A stretch of 5,617 bases of DNA, taken from assembly GCA_021819985.1 (NCBI GenBank), contig JAKAEG010000221.1, positions 1 to 5,617 of the forward strand, in the 5' to 3' direction. Both the position numbers and the translations under genes were made by a program. The DNA comes from Nitrospirota bacterium (GTDB taxonomy: Bacteria; Nitrospirota; Thermodesulfovibrionia; Thermodesulfovibrionales; JdFR-88). Of this stretch, positions 1-5,617 are shown one piece after another. Every line of letters starts with the position of its first letter. Position 1 is the stretch's first letter. The notes below the pieces were generated by a model. That model was not told the origin of the DNA, made no database searches, and worked only from the letters and a program-made list of their open reading frames with translations.

Positions 1-2322
1 GCCAGAAAGTATGCAGCAAAATGCCGGGATGTTTCACATCCCCATGTAATACTCGGTTTGCGTACGGCGGGCTCTTTTGGCGCTCCGCTGGTCCATGCTC
101 ACCTGTTAAAAGAGGGATTCAGCAGTATATCGCGCATGACGATCAGGCCTAAGGAATTTCTGCATCCATGGGAAAAAGCGCGGATTAAAAAATTATCGGG
201 CGCCCACGTCATTATCGTGGATGAGCCGCCAAGCACAGGGCAGACCCTTGCCAAATGCATCGAGATAATAAGGCATTGCGGTGCTACCCCGCGGTCGGTG
301 ACCATAATGGTCCCCTTGCATCCCGCTTGCAGAAACTGGCCTGACCCTTCAGCCAGGTCCTTCCTTGGCGATGCCCAGGTGCTGTCGCTTGAACCCGGGC
401 AGTGGTATAAAGAGGGGCTCCTTTCGCCTGACGGATTCAGAATTTGCCTTTCATCCTATTTTCAACAAATGGGATTTGATTGCATTAAAGTTCGCGATAC
501 GGAGTATACGAAAAACATTAATAAAAAATTGGCCCAAAATCCCGACCGGGTGTTTCATTCCCGGTTGAAGAGAGTTTTCGAGGTTGAGGCCAAAAAAGCC
601 AAAAAAGTCAAAAAAAACGAAAAAAACGCAACCCCCCCGGAAAGATTTGTAATTATGGCCAAGAGCATTGGATGGGGCTGGCTGGGCTATCATGCCGCAA
701 TTGCGGCATCCCGGATAGAGCGGTTCATTCCAAGGGTATATGGAGTGCGTAACGGCCTGATGTATATAGATTGGGCCGTGGCGGACATCGGAGCCAGGCC
801 CCATGAGATCAACAGCGTGCCAGTGGAGAGGCTTGCCAGCTATATAAGCGCCAGAACCAATGGTCTCCGCCTGGATGAAAATCCGATGCCTCAGATCGGC
901 ATCTATCGCGAAAGTGGCCTTAAGCCGGTCGCGCTTATGCTCAGCAAAGCCTTTGGTCACAAGCTGTCAAAGCTGAAAAGGGAATGGGTCAGGGGCCATT
1001 TGGATAAACTGGAGTGCCCTGTTCCCGCGCTGCTTGACGCCAGAATGGCAAAAGAGGAGTGGGTAAACACGGGTCCGCAGCTGCTCAAGACCGATTTCGA
1101 ACATCACGGGTTCAGTAAAACCGCTTCTCACAATATCACCGACCCGGCATACGATATTGCATCGGCAATGCTTGAGTTTGGACTTTCAGAAGTGGAAAAG
1201 GGTTCGCTAATAGGAAATTATATCGCCTCAACAGGCGATGCGTCAGTCAATGAGCGGTTGATCTATTACAAGCTCCTGGCCGGAGATGAATCCATGAGCA
1301 AGTCCCTGGGCAAATTAAACGGCATCGATCACAATACCAGTTATCAAGACCTCAATCTGAAATATTTGCGTTCCTGGAATTTTCTTGTTAACGAGACCGC
1401 GCGCTACACGGCGTCCCTGTGTGAAGGTACGCCTGTTAGAGACTGGGATGCTCCAATATTTTCGATGGATGTTGATGACGTTCTGGACAAAAACATATTC
1501 GGTTTTCCCTGCACTACCGGCAATGGGATCGCTGCATTGTCCATGCTAAGGGCGCACGGGGTTTGCGCAATAATCAATACGGCCCGCAGCCTGGAGGAGG
1601 TGAAGGACTATTGCAGGCATTACGGTTTCCCAGGCGCAATAGCCGAGTACGGAAGCGTCATATGGGATGATATTGAGCAATGGGCCAAAAATATGGTCCC
1701 GCCCGAGGCCTTGGAGGAACTGGACCTTTTAAGGAGCGAGCTGGGCAGGATACCAGGGTTATTTATCAATCCAAGGTATCATTACTCGATACGCGCTTAC
1801 AGTTTCGGCAAGGAAAGGACGGCTCCAATCCCGGATGCAACGGTGGGCGAACTCATGCGCCGCCTTAAAATCAGGCATCTGAAAGTAAAAAAATCCTACA
1901 TCGATACCGCGTTCATTGCCGTCGGTGTAGATAAGGGCAGCGCGCTTTTGGTGTTAAAAGAACTTAAGGGCATCAAACGCCATGTAGGGGCGGCCGGCGA
2001 TACCGAAGCCGATCTGCCGATGCTGGTCGCGGCCAGCCAGGGCTTTTTAGTGAACAACAGCTCACCCGAGCTGAAAAAAAAGGCAAGGCGCTATGGAATA
2101 AGGACGCTCGGTTCCTCTTTCCAGGCGGGTCTCCTGGATGCCATAAATATCTTTTTACACGGAACTCGCAGAAACAATTGTAAGGTTTGCTCCGAAATCA
2201 TGAAAAAATTGAGTTCCAAACCGGACCTTCTGCTGCAAATTCTCCGTGTCCCGGATATGAAACAGGCTCACCGGCTGTTTTCCTCTTTGAGCCTAAAGGC
2301 ACTCGAGGCATTCAAGGACTGA
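1..2322 (+). CDS. PRTase - kinase-like - HAD phosphatase multidomain protein (5' partial)
   Basis: The frame is open from base 1 to the TGA at 2320-2322, giving 773 codons. The only early start codon, TTG at 58, lies inside a PRTase core strand (VILGL), so the real start is almost certainly left of the window. Codons below count from base 1. Codons 16-125: type I phosphoribosyltransferase, with PRPP-loop motif VIIVDEPPSTGQT at codons 70-82 (acidic pair D74/E75, TG at 79-80). Codons 197-209: lysine-rich linker. Codons 214-445: resembles an aminoglycoside-phosphotransferase (APH)-type kinase, with KTDFEHHG around D365 and DPAYDIA at 381-387; the N-lobe is poorly conserved, so this is tentative. 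Codons 486-720: Cof-like HAD phosphatase with motif I DVDDVLD (D490, D492), motif II T527, motif III K645 and motif IV GDTEADLPML (D667, D671), plus a C2-type cap between motifs II and III. The last ~50 residues are an unassigned tail with CKVC. No signal peptide or membrane segment is visible in this part, so a cytoplasmic location is likely. The substrate is unknown. Confidence is high for the HAD domain, good for the PRTase and moderate for the kinase. Confidence 0.88.
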   Translation, partial: ARKYAAKCRDVSHPHVILGLRTAGSFGAPLVHAHLLKEGFSSISRMTIRPKEFLHPWEKARIKKLSGAHVIIVDEPPSTGQTLAKCIEIIRHCGATPRSVTIMVPLHPACRNWPDPSARSFLGDAQVLSLEPGQWYKEGLLSPDGFRICLSSYFQQMGFDCIKVRDTEYTKNINKKLAQNPDRVFHSRLKRVFEVEAKKAKKVKKNEKNATPPERFVIMAKSIGWGWLGYHAAIAASRIERFIPRVYGVRNGLMYIDWAVADIGARPHEINSVPVERLASYISARTNGLRLDENPMPQIGIYRESGLKPVALMLSKAFGHKLSKLKREWVRGHLDKLECPVPALLDARMAKEEWVNTGPQLLKTDFEHHGFSKTASHNITDPAYDIASAMLEFGLSEVEKGSLIGNYIASTGDASVNERLIYYKLLAGDESMSKSLGKLNGIDHNTSYQDLNLKYLRSWNFLVNETARYTASLCEGTPVRDWDAPIFSMDVDDVLDKNIFGFPCTTGNGIAALSMLRAHGVCAIINTARSLEEVKDYCRHYGFPGAIAEYGSVIWDDIEQWAKNMVPPEALEELDLLRSELGRIPGLFINPRYHYSIRAYSFGKERTAPIPDATVGELMRRLKIRHLKVKKSYIDTAFIAVGVDKGSALLVLKELKGIKRHVGAAGDTEADLPMLVAASQGFLVNNSSPELKKKARRYGIRTLGSSFQAGLLDAINIFLHGTRRNNCKVCSEIMKKLSSKPDLLLQILRVPDMKQAHRLFSSLSLKALEAFKD
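589..624 (+). repeat. Imperfect 9-bp tandem repeat coding for a Lys-rich linker
   Basis: Four consecutive 9-base units (gccaaaaaa twice, gtcaaaaaa, aacgaaaaa) encode AKK-AKK-VKK-NEK. The unit length is a multiple of three, so gain or loss of a unit would keep the frame and only change the length of the charged linker between the PRTase and kinase-like regions. The runs A8 (610-617) and A7 (620-626) are followed by C7 (632-638), which makes the stretch prone to replication or sequencing slippage. The frame stays open through it as given. Confidence 0.75.
692..709. repeat. Perfect 18-bp palindrome inside the multidomain gene
   Basis: The sequence atgccgcaattgcggcat is its own reverse complement, with 9-base arms and no spacer. 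It sits in the coding sequence for HAAIAA at the start of the kinase-like region. It could form a cruciform or bind a dimeric protein. The Ala-Ala-Ile-Ala-Ala codons (gcc gca att gcg gca) make a GC-rich palindrome fairly easy to get by chance. No function is assigned. Confidence 0.6.
2314..2318 (+). promoter_or_regulatory. Probable ribosome binding site of the deacetylase gene
   Basis: AAGGA lies 11 bases before the ATG at 2330, inside the last codons of the upstream gene. A second purine run, GAAAGG at 2321-2326, is only 3 bases from the ATG. Placement over the upstream stop codon suggests translational coupling. It favours the 2330 start over the in-frame ATG at 2363, which has no clear purine-rich site before it. 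Confidence 0.5.
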
Positions 2323-2329
2323 AAGGCCA

Positions 2330-3403
2330 ATGCATTATAAAAATCCATTCAAACCTGGCAAAATGAAATATCCGGAAATTTTAAAAAAGTATTTAAAAAA
2401 ATATCTGGGTGCGCTCTTTTTTTACGGAGGGCTGTTTCATATCCTCAGGTTTATCAACAATATTACTGGAAAGCGGATAACGATAGTATCGTATCATCGG
2501 ATTACTGGAAGACAAGTGGATGAAATAGAATCATCACTGCCTTTTCTGTTTACTTACCAGCGGACTTTCAAATCCCATCTGAAATTCATGAGAAAATGGT
2601 ACAGAATAATGACCTTTGAAGATTTAAGCGCGCATATCCAAAATAAAGATATCCCGTGGGACAGCCTTATAATCACCTTCGATGACGGTTATGAGGACAA
2701 TTATAGCCAGGCTTATCCGGTTTTAAAGGAATTAGACATTCCAGCGACTTTTTTTATCGTGTCCGGCAGGATCGGGGCCGTCGAATTCAAACCATTCTGG
2801 TGGGACAGGGCCTATTATTATTTCCGAAAGTTGAAGGAAATGAAAAGCGGAGGTGCAACCCTTTCTCTCGGAGGAGAAATGGCTTCCCTGTTCGAGGAAT
2901 TCGAGGGAAACCCGTCTTTATTGTTCAAAAAACTGAATGAATGGGAAAGCGGAAAGATCGAAAATCTGCTTGATGAGTTCGGTAAACAAAATGACATGCC
3001 GGCTGAGGATTTGATTTCCTGCAACCGGATGCTGACCTGGGATGCCGTACTTGAAATGCGCGGTCATGCAGAGTTTGGCTCCCATACGTGCAGTCACGGC
3101 AACCTCCTGGAAATGGGCAGGGAAAAACAACTCGAAGAGATCAACGCTTCAAAGAAAAAGATCGAGCAAAAAGTTGAAAAAAGGGTGACAGCCTTTTCCT
3201 ATCCAGCCGGAAATACGAACGAGCAGTTGAAGGCACTGGTCAGAGAGGCCGGGTATTCATTTGCGGTTACGGCGGAGAGGGACATAAATAGACCGGAGGA
3301 CCGTTATGCCCTAAAAAGAATAAATATATGGGAAGGGACAGTCCTGTCGTTAAAGGGCGGGTTCTCGAAAGGGTACCTGGCTTGCAAATTGCTGGGTTTT
3401 TAA
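2330..3403 (+). CDS. Polysaccharide deacetylase family protein (NodB homology domain)
   Basis: A 357-residue metal-dependent carbohydrate deacetylase of the NodB / carbohydrate esterase 4 type, expected to hydrolyse acetyl groups from a glycan or its precursor. The family motifs are complete: TFDDG at 116-120 (D118 predicted catalytic base, D119 metal ligand), SHTCSH at 251-256 (H252 and H256 metal ligands) and FSYPAG at 289-294. YHRIT at 55-59 is the usual early strand of exopolysaccharide-locus members. A region of about 90 residues rich in charge and aromatics (roughly 147-235, starting near FWWDR) separates the TFDDG half from the histidine motif and may shape substrate choice. The N-terminus is basic, then hydrophobic (about 27-43), without a clear cleavage site; it could be a weak membrane anchor, or the protein may be cytoplasmic. 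The gene starts 7 bp after the multidomain gene, so the two are probably co-translated and may act in one pathway. The exact substrate is not readable. Confidence 0.93.
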   Translation: MHYKNPFKPGKMKYPEILKKYLKKYLGALFFYGGLFHILRFINNITGKRITIVSYHRITGRQVDEIESSLPFLFTYQRTFKSHLKFMRKWYRIMTFEDLSAHIQNKDIPWDSLIITFDDGYEDNYSQAYPVLKELDIPATFFIVSGRIGAVEFKPFWWDRAYYYFRKLKEMKSGGATLSLGGEMASLFEEFEGNPSLLFKKLNEWESGKIENLLDEFGKQNDMPAEDLISCNRMLTWDAVLEMRGHAEFGSHTCSHGNLLEMGREKQLEEINASKKKIEQKVEKRVTAFSYPAGNTNEQLKALVREAGYSFAVTAERDINRPEDRYALKRINIWEGTVLSLKGGFSKGYLACKLLGF

Positions 3404-3430
3404 TTCCAGATCCCGCATAAAACTGAAATA

Positions 3431-4879
3431 ATGTCCATCCTGGCAAGAACATTCAGGCAGATGTCGTTGTATACGTTCTTTTCGATAATCACGCTTTTCG
3501 TGTCCTTTATATCCTTTCCGATCACAACCAGGATATTCTCAGTCGAGCAATACGGCGACTTTGCCATTGTAAATGCGACGATCCTTATTCTTCTGGTGGT
3601 CGCAAAATCCGGCATAACGAGTTCGTTTATCCGGAATTATCCGGAGTTCGCAGAAGAGAAAAAGAAATATCTATATTCGAGTTCCATTGCAGGCAGTTTC
3701 ACCTTTGCACTGGCGGTTTTCCTGTTCTATTCAGTAACGATGCTTCTATTGAAACGACGTATCGGTACACAACTGACGGAAGTTTTTCTGATGGCGGGCC
3801 TCACGATCTTATCCGGGAGCCTGGATAACCTGTATTCCGGCTATTTAAGGGCAGAGGAAAAGGTCCTCACGTTGAATGTTATCGGATTTGTTTCCAAATT
3901 CGGCACGGTTTTATCCGGACTGGCGATATGTATGCTTCTGATAAAAAACCTGTCCGGCTATTTTCTGGGGGTAGTGATCTTTGATTTCGCAATGGCAGCG
4001 GGTATGAGCGTCTACTTTTATAAAAGGGGCCTTTTTAAAGTGGATGCTGTCTCTTTCGCCGTTTTCAAAAAATTATACGCGTATGGGTTACCGCTGGTAT
4101 TTTATGAAATATCGACCCTGATAAACGACTATTCCGACCGGTTCCTGATCAAGTTTTATCTCGGCGCCAGGCAGGTCGGGATATATTCGGCCGCCTATAA
4201 CATGTCTCTTTATACCCAGGGAATAATTAACAACCCGCTCTGGATGACAGTGTTTCCCATATATACGAAATTATGGTCGGAAAAAGGGCCGGAAGAAACA
4301 AAAAGGTTTCTGTCCCTGCTTCTGAAATATTATATCTGCATAGGCATAATCATGGTATTAAGCATGTCGCTGCTGAGTAAAGACCTGATTACAATTCTTG
4401 CCACCAAAAAATATGCCCCAGCCGCGCCGATCGTGCCCATAATCATATCCAGCGTTATGATATACGGGACTTTCCATATAACGGGCGCTGGTTTCTATTT
4501 GATGAACCAGACGCGGAAGATTGGCATTTACATGTTTGTCAGCGCCCTCATTAATATTGCTGTTAATCTGTTCATGATCCCGAAATATGGCATCATTGGG
4601 GCCGCATATTCGACATTCATCTCTTACGGACTGCTCACCATTTTGATCAATTACAAAGCGGGTAAACTGATAAAAGTGAAGTGGCCCGTCCGCGACATCG
4701 CATTTTTTATTTCCCTTGCTGTGATAATTGAACTGTTTTTAAGCCGGATTAATTTCACAAGCGCTTTGGATGATCTGATATTGAAATCGGCTGCCCTTTT
4801 CCCCGTTTACGGTCTGTTCCTGATTTTTTATTTCAAAAAGATAAACAAACTTAAATTCTCGAACATGAATATAGATTAA
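3431..4879 (+). CDS. Wzx-like oligosaccharide flippase (polysaccharide biosynthesis protein, MOP superfamily)
   Basis: A 482-residue integral membrane protein, the usual length for Wzx/RfbX-type translocases, which move undecaprenyl-linked oligosaccharide repeat units from the cytoplasmic to the periplasmic face of the inner membrane. By eye there are about 14 hydrophobic segments (near 13-30, 43-62, 84-107, 115-135, 150-171, 175-196, 214-234, 246-268, 299-317, 333-350, 364-384, 387-408, 421-438, 452-468). Family features include the early YGDFAIVNA (41-49) after the first helix, SDRFLIKFYLG (235-245) followed by VGIYSAAYNM (249-258) at the start of the second half, and YGIIGAAYSTFISYG (386-400). 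The start at 3431 gives a basic N-terminus before the first helix. No good Shine-Dalgarno sequence precedes it, and the next in-frame ATG at 3461 has none better. The 27-bp gap to the deacetylase supports one operon. Assignment to this superfamily is firm; the transported glycan is unknown. Confidence 0.94.
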   Translation: MSILARTFRQMSLYTFFSIITLFVSFISFPITTRIFSVEQYGDFAIVNATILILLVVAKSGITSSFIRNYPEFAEEKKKYLYSSSIAGSFTFALAVFLFYSVTMLLLKRRIGTQLTEVFLMAGLTILSGSLDNLYSGYLRAEEKVLTLNVIGFVSKFGTVLSGLAICMLLIKNLSGYFLGVVIFDFAMAAGMSVYFYKRGLFKVDAVSFAVFKKLYAYGLPLVFYEISTLINDYSDRFLIKFYLGARQVGIYSAAYNMSLYTQGIINNPLWMTVFPIYTKLWSEKGPEETKRFLSLLLKYYICIGIIMVLSMSLLSKDLITILATKKYAPAAPIVPIIISSVMIYGTFHITGAGFYLMNQTRKIGIYMFVSALINIAVNLFMIPKYGIIGAAYSTFISYGLLTILINYKAGKLIKVKWPVRDIAFFISLAVIIELFLSRINFTSALDDLILKSAALFPVYGLFLIFYFKKINKLKFSNMNID

Positions 4880-4997
4880 AAAGGTCTCTTTCTATTGATA
4901 TCTATCCGCATAGGGCAACCGTGTAAAAAGATGCCGAAGATCTTTAAATAGACGCACTATGCTGTTAAAACCCAAACGGAATGCCTGACAAAAAAAC
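4880..4997. other. 118-bp intergenic gap between flippase and polymerase/ligase genes
   Basis: This is the longest non-coding stretch in the window. It holds a weak 6-bp hairpin (aaagat at 4927-4932 pairing with atcttt at 4940-4945 around a 7-base loop). It is AT-rich and lacks a GC stem with a T-tract, so it is not a convincing terminator. TTGATA at 4895-4900 resembles a -35 box but no -10 box stands at normal spacing. A 7-codon reading frame starting at ATG 4981 (MPDKKTC, stop 5002-5004), preceded by ACGGA, overlaps the next gene's start codon in another frame. Confidence 0.5.
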
Positions 4998-5617
4998 ATG
5001 TTAACCTCACTTTTTCAATCCCTGCACTTGGCCATATCCGCCTTCTTTGCAGGACTTTTCGTAATGTTGTATTCCATGTTCAAAAAAGCGGAATGGGGTC
5101 TTTTTTTGCTGATATTTTTGATACCTCAACCAAATATATGGTTTAAATTTTTAAATTTTCCTTTAGGTTCCTATTATCTTAATTTCATATTTTTGGCGGT
5201 TGTTTTTGGGTTGTTCATCCAGAATAAAGGGCTAGTAAAGAATGGCAATGGTAAATTAATATTAATTTTTCTTTTGGTCAGTTATATTGCCTTATGGAAC
5301 AGCTCGATGCGTTTCTCATTGCCGTACCCCGTCTCTTTCGATAACGAGATGTTCAAGCCCTGGAAAAATTTTGCAATGATGATCTCAATGTATTTTTTGG
5401 GTCTAAGTGCGTTAAGAAATGAAAAAAATCAGAAAAAAGCAATTGTAATCATGGGAGCCGTTCTGCTGATCATTTCAATCAGGAGCATCGAATCTTTCAC
5501 CGCGGGAGCTACTTTTGTCCAGGCGAGCCGGTATGGCGGCCCTTTCGAGACAGTCGGCCTTGGATGTAATCATCTAGGGGCCTTTATTGCCGAGTACGCT
5601 GCTTTTCTTCTGGGGCT
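4998..5617 (+). CDS. O-antigen polymerase/ligase-like membrane protein (Wzy/WaaL type, 3' partial)
   Basis: The frame is open from ATG 4998 to the window edge (206 complete codons, no stop), so the C-terminal half or more is missing. The translation is strongly hydrophobic, with about seven membrane segments visible (near 8-28, 33-44, 56-76, 86-100, 123-139, 147-160, 187-206). The stretch GGPFETVGLGCNHLGAFIAE at 180-199 matches the pattern typical of O-antigen ligase/polymerase proteins, where a Gly-rich loop with Asn (here N191, H192, G194) precedes a helix beginning LGAF. Such proteins polymerise repeat units or ligate the glycan to its acceptor in the periplasm, which fits the flippase just upstream. 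An in-frame TGA at 4986-4988 makes 4998 the first possible ATG. It has no close Shine-Dalgarno; ATG 5064 has AGGA at 5051-5054, but starting there would cut the first helix. The region around 5100-5300 is clearly richer in A+T than the rest of the window, as is common for wzy genes. Confidence 0.8.
   Translation, partial: MLTSLFQSLHLAISAFFAGLFVMLYSMFKKAEWGLFLLIFLIPQPNIWFKFLNFPLGSYYLNFIFLAVVFGLFIQNKGLVKNGNGKLILIFLLVSYIALWNSSMRFSLPYPVSFDNEMFKPWKNFAMMISMYFLGLSALRNEKNQKKAIVIMGAVLLIISIRSIESFTAGATFVQASRYGGPFETVGLGCNHLGAFIAEYAAFLLG

Noticed and set aside
58..60. TTG as the start codon of the large gene
   Set aside because: The frame is open upstream to base 1, and this leucine lies in the PRTase core strand VILGLRTAGS. 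No Shine-Dalgarno precedes it. The gene is cut by the window edge.
655..657. Internal start (ATG at 655) producing a separate kinase-HAD protein
   Set aside because: GGAAAG lies about 10 bases upstream, so it is possible, but the frame is continuous and nothing else supports independent initiation.
451..960. 169-codon open frame on the minus strand
   Set aside because: It lies wholly opposite the PRTase/kinase coding region, which has recognisable motifs. Its translation shows no family motif, and its FFVFFDFFGFF stretch is only the complement of the Lys-rich tract.
1680..1868. 62-codon plus-strand frame inside the HAD region
   Set aside because: Out-of-frame shadow of the HAD cap domain, with a low-complexity translation and no motif.
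2818..3130. Minus-strand frames opposite the deacetylase
   Set aside because: They overlap a gene with complete NodB motifs, and their translations show no recognisable domain.
4927..4945. Hairpin as a rho-independent terminator after the flippase gene
   Set aside because: The stem is only 6 bp and AT-rich, and no T-tract follows.
4895..4963. Sigma70 promoter before the polymerase/ligase gene (TTGATA and TATGCT)
   Set aside because: The two boxes are far more than 17-19 bp apart, and neither has a partner at normal spacing.

Overview
The window is a co-directional (+ strand) block of four genes from a bacterial surface-polysaccharide (exopolysaccharide or O-antigen type) locus. Order: (1) the 3' part of a very large multidomain protein, read as phosphoribosyltransferase (PRTase) - divergent kinase-like region - HAD phosphatase; (2) a NodB-type polysaccharide deacetylase; (3) a Wzx-like lipid-linked oligosaccharide flippase with about 14 membrane segments; (4) the 5' part of a membrane protein that looks like an O-antigen polymerase/ligase (Wzy/WaaL type), running off the right edge. 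Gaps are 7, 27 and 118 bp. The first three genes look like one transcription unit, and the fourth may belong to it too. I saw no RNA gene, insertion sequence, CRISPR array or convincing rho-independent terminator.

The organism is most likely an environmental Gram-negative bacterium. The gene set is that of Wzx/Wzy-dependent polysaccharide assembly, base composition is moderate, and lysine-AAA and isoleucine-ATA codons are common. I cannot name a phylum from this sequence. Composition shifts along the window: the large gene and the deacetylase are of mixed composition, while the polymerase/ligase gene is locally very AT-rich (around 5100-5300), as is common for wzy-type genes.

How the genes could work together (inference): genes 3 and 4 give export and polymerisation or ligation of a repeat unit, and gene 2 removes N- or O-acetyl groups from the glycan or a lipid-linked precursor. 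The multidomain protein is the odd member. A PRPP-binding PRTase site, a kinase-like segment and a HAD phosphatase with all four motifs lie on one chain, 7 bp from a deacetylase gene. This suggests a dedicated route to a ribose-phosphate-derived or otherwise phosphorylated precursor, or a phospho-modification, but no substrate can be read from the sequence. It is the best candidate here for something not well described.
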